Of a stretch of DNA of 64,000 nt, positions 32,067 to 41,319 are shown piece after piece; position 1 is the stretch's first letter, and each line of letters starts with the position of its first letter. The position numbers and the translations under genes are program-made. This DNA comes from GCA-002733465 sp039969155 (GTDB lineage: Bacteria; Pseudomonadota; Gammaproteobacteria; Enterobacterales; Kangiellaceae). The DNA lies in the NCBI GenBank assembly GCA_039969155.1, contig JBDVOJ010000116.1, positions 16,726-80,725 of the forward strand, written 5' to 3'. Under the pieces are notes generated by a model, which saw only the letters and a list, made by a program, of their open reading frames with translations, was not told where the DNA came from and did no database searches.

Positions 32067-32629
32067 CTCAAAAACATGACCCATCTGCCGCGAACCCGTT
32101 AATATCTCCGACCTTACCTGAGTTAGAAAAAGCGCTTTCAGAAGAAACTGGAGGAGTGAAACAATCTGGCAAGGGGTATCTAGTTACTGGCATAGACACG
32201 TTAGTGAATTGGGCTCGAACTGGTTCGATGTGGCCTATGACATTTGGCTTGGCTTGTTGTGCGGTTGAAATGATGCAAGCTGGTGCATCTCGTTATGACT
32301 TTGATAGGTTTGGAGTGGTATTTAGACCGAGTCCTAGGCAGTCGGACGTAATGATTGTTGCTGGAACCCTCACTAATAAAATGGCACCGGCTCTACGCAG
32401 GGTTTATGACCAAATGCCTGAACCGAAATGGGTTATTTCTATGGGGTCTTGCGCCAACGGTGGAGGCTATTATCATTATTCTTATGCCGTGGTACGAGGG
32501 TGTGATCGCATTGTTCCGGTCGATATTTACGTGCCCGGTTGTCCACCTACAGCAGAAGCTCTGATGTACGGTGTTATCCAGTTACAAAACAAAATCAAAC
32601 GAACCAATACCATTATGAGGCAAGCATAG
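32057..32629 (+). CDS. nuoB: NADH-quinone oxidoreductase subunit B
   Basis: A 190-residue peripheral-arm subunit carrying cluster N2, next to the quinone site. The cysteines are in GLACCAVEMM, GSCANGGGYYHYS and VPGCPPTAEAL. The ATG at 32057 is chosen: an AAAGGAG ribosome site lies within nuoA 7 bases upstream and it matches the family start. An in-frame ATG at 32036 would add seven residues (MEKRSAR) and lacks that signal. Confidence 0.96.
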   Translation: MGVTQKHDPSAANPLISPTLPELEKALSEETGGVKQSGKGYLVTGIDTLVNWARTGSMWPMTFGLACCAVEMMQAGASRYDFDRFGVVFRPSPRQSDVMIVAGTLTNKMAPALRRVYDQMPEPKWVISMGSCANGGGYYHYSYAVVRGCDRIVPVDIYVPGCPPTAEALMYGVIQLQNKIKRTNTIMRQA

Positions 32630-32636
32630 CGCTAAT

Positions 32637-33275
32637 ATGGCCGGGTCTATTTCTGAATTAAAAAAAGCCGTTGACTCACATTTTGGAGACAAACTGCTGA
32701 GTTCAAAAGTCGCTTTAAGCGAATTGACCGTTGAAGTTTCAACGGAAGATTTACTCTCTGTACTCAAAGAATTGAGAGATGATGATCAATTTCTATTTGA
32801 ACAAATGATAGATCTTGCTGGCATCGACTTTTTAACCTATGGCATGGACGAATGGTCGACTCATCAAGCCACAGCGGAAGGATTTGAAAGAGGAAGGCAG
32901 GTTAGCTCCGAGACCGCTTGGCAGGGAAATCGATTTGCCGTTGCCTATCATCTGTTGTCCGTGACATTGAACCATAGAATCCGAGTGAAGGTATTTGTTG
33001 ATGAAGAGCAAATGCTTGTTCCTAGTGTGGTAGAACTTTGGAATGGTGCTAATTGGTTTGAGAGAGAAGCTTTCGACTTATTTGGAATTTTGTTTGACGG
33101 GCATCCTGATTTAAGAAGATTACTAACTGATTACGGGTTTATTGGGCATCCATTTAGAAAAGATTTTCCTGTCATTGGTGAATTAGAAATGCGCTACGAC
33201 GAAGAACAAGAACAGTGCGTTTACGAACCCGTTTCGATTGAAGAGAGAATTCTAGTTCCACGAGTAATTCGATAG
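32637..33275 (+). CDS. nuoC: NADH-quinone oxidoreductase subunit C
   Basis: A 212-residue 30-kDa-type subunit that packs against NuoD in the connecting arm. The signature is in NWFEREAFDLFGILFDGHPDLRRLLTDYGFIGHPFRKDFP. It is a separate gene, unlike the fused nuoCD of E. coli. It contains a central insertion (ERGRQVSSETAWQ, about residues 82-95) compared with the shortest homologues. Seven bases separate it from nuoB. Confidence 0.96.
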   Translation: MAGSISELKKAVDSHFGDKLLSSKVALSELTVEVSTEDLLSVLKELRDDDQFLFEQMIDLAGIDFLTYGMDEWSTHQATAEGFERGRQVSSETAWQGNRFAVAYHLLSVTLNHRIRVKVFVDEEQMLVPSVVELWNGANWFEREAFDLFGILFDGHPDLRRLLTDYGFIGHPFRKDFPVIGELEMRYDEEQEQCVYEPVSIEERILVPRVIR

Positions 33276-33344
33276 TTTCGCTGAGTAGCAATTCTATGAA
33301 TTAATGAAGTTTGAAATGACAAAACGACAATAAAAGTTAATTTT

Positions 33345-34598
33345 ATGGCTGAAATAGAACACTACACTCTCAACTTTGGACCGCAGCATCCAGCGGCTCA
33401 CGGCGTGTTGAGAATGATTCTAGAGATGGATGGCGAAGTGATAGAGCGGGCTGATCCTCATATCGGCTTACTGCACCGTGGTACTGAAAAGCTCGCCGAA
33501 ATCAAACCTTACAATCAGTCAATAGGTTATATGGATCGGTTGGACTATGTGTCCATGATGTGTAACGAACATGCTTACGTTCTTGCAATTGAAAAACTAT
33601 TGCAAATTAAGGTTCCTAAGCGCGCACAGTACATTCGTGTCATGTTTGCTGAAGTCACTCGAATACTCAATCATTTGATGTGGCTTGGTGCGCATGGATT
33701 GGATGTCGGTGCCATGACAATGTTCTTATACTGTTTTAGAGATAGAGAACCTTTAATGGACGCTTATGAAGCGGTTTCCGGAACTCGGATGCATGCAACC
33801 TATTTCCGCCCAGGTGGTGTCTATCGAGATTTACCCGACCAAATGCCACAGTATGATAAATCCCCATGGCGTAATGAAAAAAAATTAAAAGATCTCAATG
33901 CCAATCGACAGGGATCATTGCTTGATTTTCTGTGGGACTTTACCGAAACATTTCCGACAGGCATCGATGAATACGAATCATTACTTACCGAGAATCGAAT
34001 CTGGAAACAAAGATTAGTGGGAATTGGAGTGGTATCTCCTGAAAGAGCCTTTCAATTAGGTTTAACTGGGCCCATGTTGAGAGGTTCCGGAGTGGCGTGG
34101 GATCTTAGAAAAAAACAACCCTATGATTGTTACGCTGAATTAGATTTTGATATTCCACTTGGCAGAAATGGCGATTGTTATGACCGGTACTTAGTGCGGG
34201 TAGAAGAAATGCGCCAATCGAATAAGATTATTCGTCAATGTATTCAGTGGTTACGTGAAAACCCTGGTCCAGTGATCGTTGATGATCACAAAATAACGCC
34301 GCCAAGTCGAGCCGAGACTCGAGAGAATATGGAATCTCTCATCCACCACTTTAAACATTTTACAGAAGGTTATTGTGTTCCTGAAGGCGAAGCCTATGCG
34401 GCAGTTGAACATCCCAAAGGCGAGTTTGGAATTTACTTAATGTCGGATGGAGCAAACAAGCCTTATCGATTAAAGATTAGAGCGCCTGGCTTTGCCCATA
34501 TGGCGGCAATGAACGAAATGGCCAAAGGTCATATGCTAGCCGATGTGGTCGCTATTATTGGAACGATGGACGTGGTATTCGGGGAGATTGATCGCTAA
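33345..34598 (+). CDS. nuoD: NADH-quinone oxidoreductase subunit D
   Basis: A 417-residue 49-kDa-type subunit forming much of the quinone-binding cavity. The N-terminal NFGPQHPAAHGVLR, with the quinone-site histidine, and HIGLLHRGTEKLAE are diagnostic, as is the C-terminal DVVAIIGTMDVVFGEIDR. It follows nuoC after 69 bases and overlaps nuoE by one base (TAATG). Confidence 0.97.
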   Translation: MAEIEHYTLNFGPQHPAAHGVLRMILEMDGEVIERADPHIGLLHRGTEKLAEIKPYNQSIGYMDRLDYVSMMCNEHAYVLAIEKLLQIKVPKRAQYIRVMFAEVTRILNHLMWLGAHGLDVGAMTMFLYCFRDREPLMDAYEAVSGTRMHATYFRPGGVYRDLPDQMPQYDKSPWRNEKKLKDLNANRQGSLLDFLWDFTETFPTGIDEYESLLTENRIWKQRLVGIGVVSPERAFQLGLTGPMLRGSGVAWDLRKKQPYDCYAELDFDIPLGRNGDCYDRYLVRVEEMRQSNKIIRQCIQWLRENPGPVIVDDHKITPPSRAETRENMESLIHHFKHFTEGYCVPEGEAYAAVEHPKGEFGIYLMSDGANKPYRLKIRAPGFAHMAAMNEMAKGHMLADVVAIIGTMDVVFGEIDR

Positions 34599-35143
34599 TG
34601 ACCGATCTAAATTATGACAAGTCGCTGCATCTCAAAGAGTTAATTCCGCAATCCGAAATTGACGAGATAGATAACTGGATAAAAAAATATCCAGCTGAGC
34701 GAAAGCGGCCACCAATTATGCCAGCGCTGAAAGTGGTGCAAGAACACAACGGAAATTACCTTACTACCGAAATGATGCAAGCAGTGGCTGAGTATTTAGA
34801 TGTTCCACATGTTGCGGTTTATGAGGTTGCTACTTTCTACAGCATGTTTAATCTGGATAAAATGGGCAAACACGTATTGTCCGTTTGTACCAATCTATCT
34901 TGCTCGCTTAGAGGCTCAGATAAAGTGGTAGAACATTTACAAAATAGATTGAATATAAAGCTTGGTGAAACGACTCAAGATGGATTGTTTTCACTAAAGG
35001 AAGTTGAGTGTATGGCTGCTTGCGGTGGAGCTCCAATGCTTGAAGTGGACAAGGTCTACCACGAAAACTTGACCGAAGAAAAAATCGATCAAATTCTCTC
35101 AGAAATTGCGGCTGCAGAGTTACCCGCAAAGGAGGGAGAATAA
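34598..35143 (+). CDS. nuoE: NADH-quinone oxidoreductase subunit E
   Basis: A 181-residue thioredoxin-fold subunit with the N1a [2Fe-2S] cluster. Its four ligands appear in CTNLSCSLRG and ECMAACGGAPM. The helical N-terminal part (VPHVAVYEVATFYSMFN) matches the 24-kDa subunit. It overlaps nuoD and nuoF by one base each. In complex I it works with NuoF in the NADH-oxidising module. Confidence 0.97.
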   Translation: MTDLNYDKSLHLKELIPQSEIDEIDNWIKKYPAERKRPPIMPALKVVQEHNGNYLTTEMMQAVAEYLDVPHVAVYEVATFYSMFNLDKMGKHVLSVCTNLSCSLRGSDKVVEHLQNRLNIKLGETTQDGLFSLKEVECMAACGGAPMLEVDKVYHENLTEEKIDQILSEIAAAELPAKEGE

Positions 35144-36414
35144 TGGCTAACGAAGTTTGTTTTAGAACTCTTCATTTAGACACGCCATGGTCGCTGGAAG
35201 CTTATCAAAGTGTTGGCGGTTACTCTAGTCTACGAAAAATCATCGAAGGTAAGTTAAGTCATGACAAAATTATTGACGAACTAAAACTTTCTGCGCTGAG
35301 AGGGCGAGGTGGTGCAGGTTTTCCTACGGGTTTAAAGTGGAGTTTTATGCCGCGCAATATGCCAGGTCAAAAATATGTGGTCTGCAACTCGGATGAGGGT
35401 GAACCGGGAACTTTTAAAGATCGTGATATTTTGAGATATAACCCCCATCAGTTAATTGAAGGCATGACCATCGCGGGTTATGTTATGAATGCGACTGTTG
35501 GATACAACTATCTGCGCGGAGAGTTTTATGAACCCTTCGATCGCATGGAGCAAGCGCTAGCCGAGGCCCGTGAGAATAATCTTATCGGTGAAAATATCTT
35601 AGGTTCAGACTTTTCTTTTGAACTTCACAATCATTTGGGTGGCGGTGCTTATATTTGCGGTGAAGAAACCGCCCTAATTGAGTCGCTAGAAGGTAAGAAA
35701 GGTCAGCCTCGATTCAAACCTCCTTTTCCGGCGAACTACGGCGTTTTTGGTCGACCGACTAATGTCAACAATACCGAAAGCTATGCTTCAGTTCCAGCCA
35801 TTCTAGAAAATGGTGGCCAATGGTTTTTAGATTTGGGAAAACCTAATAATGGGGGCACAAAAATATTCTCGGTGTCTGGGCATGTTAATAACCCAGGAAA
35901 TTTTGAAGTTAACTTGGGTATGCCATTTAAGGATTTGTTAGAAACAGCCGGAGGAATGTTAGCGGGAAATAAGTTGAAAGCGGTGGTGCCTGGCGGCTCT
36001 TCCTCACCAATTTTACCTGCAGAAATTATGATGGATATCACCATGGATTATGACGCAATTGGTAAAGCGGGATCCATGCTAGGTTCTGGCGCAGTTATCG
36101 TATTAGATGAGTCGGTTTGCATGGTTGAATTTGCTGCTCGTACCGCTCATTTTTATTATGAAGAATCTTGCGGTCAATGCACGCCTTGTCGAGAGGGTAC
36201 TGGCTGGATGTCGAGAGTCATACATAGAATCCTAAAGGGTGAAGGGCAACCTGAAGACCTTGAAAATTTAGATAGAGTAGCAGGCAATATCATGGGAAGG
36301 ACAATTTGTGCATTAGGTGATGCGGCAGCGATGCCAATCAAAGGATTCTTAAAGCATTATCGGCATGAGTTTGAATACATGATTGAGCATAAAAGAAGTA
36401 TGGTGAAGGGATAA
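35143..36414 (+). CDS. nuoF: NADH-quinone oxidoreductase subunit F
   Basis: A 423-residue flavoprotein binding FMN, NADH and the N3 [4Fe-4S] cluster. FMN/NADH-binding glycine-rich segments are RGRGGAGFPTGLKW and GGGAYICGEETALI, and the cluster cysteines are in ESCGQCTPCREGT with a later Cys in TICALGD. It is the entry point for electrons from NADH. nuoG follows after a 45-base gap containing no extra gene. Confidence 0.97.
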   Translation: MANEVCFRTLHLDTPWSLEAYQSVGGYSSLRKIIEGKLSHDKIIDELKLSALRGRGGAGFPTGLKWSFMPRNMPGQKYVVCNSDEGEPGTFKDRDILRYNPHQLIEGMTIAGYVMNATVGYNYLRGEFYEPFDRMEQALAEARENNLIGENILGSDFSFELHNHLGGGAYICGEETALIESLEGKKGQPRFKPPFPANYGVFGRPTNVNNTESYASVPAILENGGQWFLDLGKPNNGGTKIFSVSGHVNNPGNFEVNLGMPFKDLLETAGGMLAGNKLKAVVPGGSSSPILPAEIMMDITMDYDAIGKAGSMLGSGAVIVLDESVCMVEFAARTAHFYYEESCGQCTPCREGTGWMSRVIHRILKGEGQPEDLENLDRVAGNIMGRTICALGDAAAMPIKGFLKHYRHEFEYMIEHKRSMVKG

Positions 36415-36459
36415 CCTTTATAGAAAGCGAATGACCCACATAGGTAATAGTTGAGAAGA

Positions 36460-38649
36460 ATGGGCAAAGTTAATATAGAAATAGATGGTAAGAAATTGGT
36501 CGCCGACGTCGGTTCAATGATCATTGAAATTGCCGACGAAGCAGATATTTACATCCCTAGATTTTGTTATCACAAAAAACTTTCGGTTGCCGCAAACTGC
36601 CGCATGTGTATGGTTGATGTGTCAAACCTACCTAAAGCTGTGCCTGCTTGTGCAACACCCGTTGCCGATGGAATGGTCATTCAAACCAAAACGCCTAAAG
36701 CGGTCGATGCCCAAAAATCAGTAATGGAATTTTTACTGATAAACCATCCTTTGGATTGCCCGGTGTGTGACCAAGGCGGTGAATGTGAATTGCAAGATTT
36801 ATCTATTGGATATGGTGAGGATGTCAGCCGCTATGTTGAAGGTAAGCGAGTGGTTAAGGATAAAAATCTTGGGCCGCTGATTGCCACAGATATGACTCGC
36901 TGTATTCATTGTACGCGTTGCGTAAGATATGGACAGGAAGTCGTTGGTATTCGAGAAATGGGAGCAACTGGTCGAGGTGAACACATTGAAATTGGCACTT
37001 ACATTGAATCAACCATGGATTCTGAAGTCTCCGCCAACATTATTGATCTTTGTCCGGTTGGAGCGCTAACTGCAAAACCCTCTCGCTATAAGGCGAGAGC
37101 ATGGGAACTAAGAGAATCGCCTTCCATTGCGGCCCACGACTGTTTGGGTTCCAATGTAAATGTGCATCATAGACGTGGGGAAATTATACGGGTTGTACCA
37201 CGTGAAAATGAATCAATTAATGAAGTTTGGCTGTCTGATAGAGATCGTTTTTCTTACCAAGCTTTAACTGAAGGAAATCGATTACTAAAGCCGCGAATTA
37301 AAAAGAATGGTGAATGGCAAGAATGTGATTGGGAAACGGCTTTAAACTTTGCAGTTGCGGAAATGAAGCGCATTATCGGAGTATCTAAAGGAGAAGAGTT
37401 TGGCGCATTGGTTGGCAATAACTCAACTCTTGAAGAAAGCTATTTAACTCAAAAGCTATTGCGTGGCGCAGGTTGTAATAATATAGATTTTAGAACGCGA
37501 CGAAGAGATTTTTCCAAGGATGAACACAGCGGAGTACGAGCTGGTTTTAATTTCCCTCTGCAAGATCTCGATCATATGGATGCAACCTTGTTAATCGCTG
37601 GAGATATTCGACATGAGCAGCCTCTAGCAACCTTGCGTATTCGAAAATCAACAGGCTTTGGTAAAGCCATGGCGATAAATCCATTTGACGGTGAGTACAA
37701 TTTTAGGCTGTTCCAAGAAATCCAACCAAAGCCGCATTTATTGGCGGTCGAGTTTGCCAGTGTGCTAGCTGCGGCTGCCAGTCGGAAGGCCGATGAAGTT
37801 AATGCGGAAGTGAAAGAGTGGTTAGCCGATGTTACTTTTACTGAGCAACACCTATCGATTGTTGAAGAATTAATTAATGGTGAAAACAGCTGCATTATTA
37901 TGGGAGTTTATGTTCAGGAACATCCTCAAGCAGAAACGATCACTTGGATCGCTGAGCAGGTGGCAAAGTTAACTGATTCAAAATGGGGTTATATGACTCA
38001 AGGTTGTAATGCGGCGGGCAATAAAATGGCTGGCGCTGTTCCAAATCAATCAGAGTTTGGTGGTCGAGCAACTCTTGGGAAAAATGCCAAAGAAATGTTG
38101 ACTGAAGGACTCAAAGGATACTTGTTACATAATTGTGAGCCTGATGTTGAAAGTGTATGGGCGGAACAAGCTTTAGCTAATTTTGAAAAAGCGGAATGTG
38201 TTATTGCCTTGACTTCATATGCCGATGGTCGAATTAGCGATTACGCAACTGTTATGCTGCCAGTCGCTGGCAATTACGAAACATCAGGTACCTTTGTTAA
38301 TATTGAAGGACGTTGGCAGTCATTTACTGCCGCTGTTTCAGCGCCAGGAGAAACTAGGCCGGCATGGAAAGTACTCAGAGTGCTCGGAAACTTATTGGAC
38401 GTTTCTGGATTCGATTATGAGAATTCGTTACAAATTCGAGACGAGCTGAAAGAAAAGCAAGAGAACTCTCGAGATAAGAAGGAAGCAAGAAAAACACCTT
38501 CGAGTTTGGCACCCGCTAGTGAACAAGAAACTAAAAGAAATTCTCTGGGGTTATATATGGTTGACCCAATGGTTAGAAGAGCAAAAGCGTTACAGCAAAC
38601 ACCTAAAGCTTCGACTCATCCCATCAGTATTTCGAGGGTTAAGACATGA
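36460..38649 (+). CDS. nuoG: NADH-quinone oxidoreductase subunit G
   Basis: A 729-residue iron-sulfur subunit. The N-terminal ferredoxin-like part carries N1b (FCYHKKLSVAANCRMCMVD), then N5 (HPLDCPVCDQGGEC) and N4 (CIHCTRCVRYG, later Cys in DLCPVGAL). The extra N7 cysteines are not visible; only one Cys occurs near SIAAHDCLGSN. The protein is shorter than E. coli NuoG (about 908) and ends in a charged tail. I start at the ATG; an in-frame TTG at 36451 with AGG 6 bases upstream is possible. It overlaps nuoH by 4 bases. Confidence 0.94.
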   Translation: MGKVNIEIDGKKLVADVGSMIIEIADEADIYIPRFCYHKKLSVAANCRMCMVDVSNLPKAVPACATPVADGMVIQTKTPKAVDAQKSVMEFLLINHPLDCPVCDQGGECELQDLSIGYGEDVSRYVEGKRVVKDKNLGPLIATDMTRCIHCTRCVRYGQEVVGIREMGATGRGEHIEIGTYIESTMDSEVSANIIDLCPVGALTAKPSRYKARAWELRESPSIAAHDCLGSNVNVHHRRGEIIRVVPRENESINEVWLSDRDRFSYQALTEGNRLLKPRIKKNGEWQECDWETALNFAVAEMKRIIGVSKGEEFGALVGNNSTLEESYLTQKLLRGAGCNNIDFRTRRRDFSKDEHSGVRAGFNFPLQDLDHMDATLLIAGDIRHEQPLATLRIRKSTGFGKAMAINPFDGEYNFRLFQEIQPKPHLLAVEFASVLAAAASRKADEVNAEVKEWLADVTFTEQHLSIVEELINGENSCIIMGVYVQEHPQAETITWIAEQVAKLTDSKWGYMTQGCNAAGNKMAGAVPNQSEFGGRATLGKNAKEMLTEGLKGYLLHNCEPDVESVWAEQALANFEKAECVIALTSYADGRISDYATVMLPVAGNYETSGTFVNIEGRWQSFTAAVSAPGETRPAWKVLRVLGNLLDVSGFDYENSLQIRDELKEKQENSRDKKEARKTPSSLAPASEQETKRNSLGLYMVDPMVRRAKALQQTPKASTHPISISRVKT

Positions 38650-39683
38650 GCGAAATAGATTTCGTTGAATGGGCAACCACCTTAATTTGGATCTTAGTTA
38701 AGATCGTCTTGATTATTTTGCCGCTAGTTCTGGCCGTCGCCTATGCGACTTATGCGGAAAGAAAATTAATCGGTTATATGCAAATGCGAGTCGGACCTAA
38801 TCGTGTTGGTCCTAAAGGGTGGCTGCAACCTATTGCCGATACAGTGAAGTTGATTATGAAAGAAATTATTGTCCCACAAGGAGCCAGTAAAGTTCTTTTT
38901 GTTATCGCACCTATTTTATTTATTGGTCCATCCTTTGCGGCATGGGCCGTAGTGCCATTCGACGCTGGCTTAGTGTTAGCTGATATTAATGTAGGATTGC
39001 TTTATATATTAGCAATGACGTCTATTGGAGTTTACGGTGTCATAATTGCGGGTTGGGCATCCAATTCTAAATATGCATTTTTGGGGGCGATGCGCTCAGC
39101 TGCACAAATTGTTTCCTATGAATTAGCCATGGGGTTTGCTTTAGTCGGTGTGTTGATGTGCGCTCAATCAACTAACTTGGGCGAAATTGTTTTGGCCCAA
39201 AGTGGTGGAGTGTTTTCTTGGTATTGGTTGCCCCTGTTTCCGTTGTTAGTGGTTTATTGGATCTCCGGAGTTGCTGAAACTAACCGAGCACCGTTTGATA
39301 TGGCTGAGGGTGAATCGGAAATAGTCGCTGGATTTCATGTAGAGTACGGAGGTATGGCTTTTTCGTTATTCTTTTTAGCTGAATACGCCAATATGATTCT
39401 TATTTCATTCTTAACGGCAATTATGTTTTTTGGCGGTTGGCTATCCCCATTCGAAGGATTGGGAGTTCTAGAAGAGTGGACTGCATGGATACCGGGAACC
39501 TTATGGTTACTAATTAAAGCATCGGTATTTTTATTTATGTTGTTCTGGTTACGTGCAACATTTCCGCGCTTTAGGTATGACCAAATCATGCGTTTGGGTT
39601 GGAAAATTTTTATACCGGTAACTCTAGTGTGGTTACCGATAGTTGCGATTTGGATTAAGGCTGCAGTTTGGCCTTTTAACTAA
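38646..39683 (+). CDS. nuoH: NADH-quinone oxidoreductase subunit H
   Basis: A 345-residue ND1-type membrane subunit with eight helices, forming the roof of the quinone tunnel. Conserved loops are AERKLIGYMQMRVGPNRVGPKGWLQP and the acidic ETNRAPFDMAEGESEIVAGFHVEYGGM that couples quinone reduction to proton movement. It starts within the last codons of nuoG (ATGA overlap). A 71-base gap precedes nuoI. Confidence 0.97.
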   Translation: MSEIDFVEWATTLIWILVKIVLIILPLVLAVAYATYAERKLIGYMQMRVGPNRVGPKGWLQPIADTVKLIMKEIIVPQGASKVLFVIAPILFIGPSFAAWAVVPFDAGLVLADINVGLLYILAMTSIGVYGVIIAGWASNSKYAFLGAMRSAAQIVSYELAMGFALVGVLMCAQSTNLGEIVLAQSGGVFSWYWLPLFPLLVVYWISGVAETNRAPFDMAEGESEIVAGFHVEYGGMAFSLFFLAEYANMILISFLTAIMFFGGWLSPFEGLGVLEEWTAWIPGTLWLLIKASVFLFMLFWLRATFPRFRYDQIMRLGWKIFIPVTLVWLPIVAIWIKAAVWPFN

Positions 39684-39754
39684 AAGAGTGGCTTGCAAAC
39701 TTAGTGAAATCTCTCATTTAAGTTTATTGACCCACTAATTTTGAAGAAGTACTT

Positions 39755-40246
39755 ATGAAGAAATTTAAACAGTACATAAATAGCTTTCTTTTGATCGAAT
39801 TGATCAAAGGGCTAATGGTGACTGGCCGACATATGTTTAGTCGTAAAGTTACTATTCAGTACCCAGAAGAGAGAACACCACAATCTCCTCGGTTTAGAGG
39901 AGTGCATGCGCTTCGAAGCTATCCTAATGGAGAAGAGCGGTGCATTGCTTGTAAGCTTTGTGAAGCGGTATGCCCGGCTGCTGCTATTACGATCGAGGCT
40001 GGTGTTAGAGAGAGCGACGGTTCAAGGCGCACAACTAAATATGAGATAGACTTATTCAAATGTATTTTTTGCGGGTTCTGTGAGGAGTCTTGTCCGGTAG
40101 ATTCTATTGTCGAAACCAGAGTGTTTGATTACCACTTTGAGGAACAAGGCGCGCAGATTTTAACCAAAGAAAAACTTTTGGAAATTGGGCGTGTTCATGA
40201 AGAACAGTTAGCAAAAGATATCGAAGTTGATGCTAAGTATAGATAA
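39755..40246 (+). CDS. nuoI: NADH-quinone oxidoreductase subunit I
   Basis: A 163-residue subunit with two [4Fe-4S] clusters (N6a and N6b). Two classical ferredoxin motifs are CIACKLCEAVCPAAAI and CIFCGFCEESCPVDSI. The N-terminal amphipathic region (LIKGLMVTGRHMF) anchors it to the membrane arm. It passes electrons from NuoG towards NuoB. A 90-base gap to nuoJ contains a 16-codon ORF (see the separate entry). Confidence 0.97.
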   Translation: MKKFKQYINSFLLIELIKGLMVTGRHMFSRKVTIQYPEERTPQSPRFRGVHALRSYPNGEERCIACKLCEAVCPAAAITIEAGVRESDGSRRTTKYEIDLFKCIFCGFCEESCPVDSIVETRVFDYHFEEQGAQILTKEKLLEIGRVHEEQLAKDIEVDAKYR

Positions 40247-40289
40247 TAGAATTAACTATTAAGCCAGATAAGAAGAATTATAAGACATC

Positions 40290-40340
40290 ATGAAAAACGA
40301 AAAACTAAAAGTAAACTTACTGTTGGGAAAACACCAATGA
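40290..40340 (+). CDS. Possible short leader ORF overlapping nuoJ start
   Basis: An ATG-started ORF encoding MKNEKLKVNLLLGKHQ. Its TGA stop overlaps the nuoJ start as ATGA, the arrangement used for translational coupling throughout this operon. Its own ribosome site (AAG-rich region upstream) is weak. It may be a coupling leader that brings ribosomes to nuoJ, whose site is also weak, or it may be chance. No homologue is known to me. Confidence 0.3.
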   Translation: MKNEKLKVNLLLGKHQ

Positions 40341-41005
40341 CTTTTCAAGTAATTGTTTTTTATTCATTTGCAGCATGGGTCATTTTTTCGGCTCTAATGG
40401 TTGTAACGAGTAAAAACTCAGTAAAAGCCGCTCTCTTTTTAGTGCTAACTTTTGCTTCTGCTTCTGCAATTTGGTTGTTGTTGGAGGCTGAGTTTCTTGC
40501 GCTTAGTTTGATTGTTGTTTATGTCGGAGCAGTAATGGTATTACTGTTGTTTGTGGTGATGATGATGGATATAGATTATGCCGCATTAAGACAAGGTTTT
40601 GTGAATAAACTTCCACTTGCAATTATTACTTCGTTAGCTTTTTTTGCCCTGCTTTATTACTTTATTACCCATGGCGAGTTTGGCGCTGTTAATTACGCAC
40701 AACCTGAGCCAAAAGGTGCCGATTACTCCAATATTAAAGAGCTTGGTCGAGTATTGTACACCGATTACGTGATAGCGTTTGAAGCCGCAGCGGTTATATT
40801 GCTAGTCGCAATCATTGCAGCTATTGCATTAACTTTTCGAGGAAGAAAACACCGAAAAGCGCAAGTGATTAGTAAGCAGCTACAAGCTAATAAACGTAAT
40901 CGTTTAAAAATTGTTTCAATGAAACCTAGCAAAAGTGAAGAGTTTGTCGAGGATAATGATGAACAACAAGATGGCCTGAATGACAACAAGGGAGAAGAAC
41001 GATGA
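40337..41005 (+). CDS. nuoJ: NADH-quinone oxidoreductase subunit J
   Basis: A 222-residue ND6-type membrane subunit with five helices (FYSFAAWVIFSALMVV, SALWLLLEAEFLALSL-like region with VVYVGAVMVLLLFVVMMMD). The TYVGA-type loop after helix 2 is conserved. It is longer than E. coli NuoJ (184): about 50 C-terminal residues are hydrophilic (GRKHRKAQVISKQLQANKRN and an acidic end), with no known role. It overlaps nuoK by 4 bases. Confidence 0.96.
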   Translation: MTFQVIVFYSFAAWVIFSALMVVTSKNSVKAALFLVLTFASASAIWLLLEAEFLALSLIVVYVGAVMVLLLFVVMMMDIDYAALRQGFVNKLPLAIITSLAFFALLYYFITHGEFGAVNYAQPEPKGADYSNIKELGRVLYTDYVIAFEAAAVILLVAIIAAIALTFRGRKHRKAQVISKQLQANKRNRLKIVSMKPSKSEEFVEDNDEQQDGLNDNKGEER

Positions 41006-41307
41006 TCGGTTTATCTGACTACCTTTTGTTGAGTGCTATTCTATTTGCGATCAGTGTTGCTGGAATAATTATCAATCGAAAAAATGTTATCACACTGTTA
41101 ATGTGTATTGAATTAATGCTGCTAGCGGTAAATACAAACTTCATTGCCTTTTCACATTTCTTACAAGATTCTGCAGGGCAAGTATTTGTGTTTTTTATTC
41201 TGACAGTAGCAGCCGCTGAAGCGGCTATCGGACTTGCTATTATCGTAGTCTTATTTAGAAACAGAGCAACGATTGATGTTGACGAAATTAATCAGTTAAA
41301 AGGATAG
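41002..41307 (+). CDS. nuoK: NADH-quinone oxidoreductase subunit K
   Basis: A 101-residue ND4L-type subunit with three helices and two buried glutamates, in CIELMLLAVN and VAAAEAAIGLAI, that belong to the proton pathway. The ATG overlaps the nuoJ stop by 4 bases (ATGA) and has a GGGAGAA ribosome site. nuoL follows after 12 bases. Confidence 0.97.
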   Translation: MIGLSDYLLLSAILFAISVAGIIINRKNVITLLMCIELMLLAVNTNFIAFSHFLQDSAGQVFVFFILTVAAAEAAIGLAIIVVLFRNRATIDVDEINQLKG

Positions 41308-41319
41308 TCGAGCTTAACT

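Noticed and set aside
36460..38649. nuoG as a truncated or broken gene
   Set aside because: All cysteine clusters except the optional N7 are intact, the frame is unbroken and it couples to nuoH; the shorter form is a normal variant.
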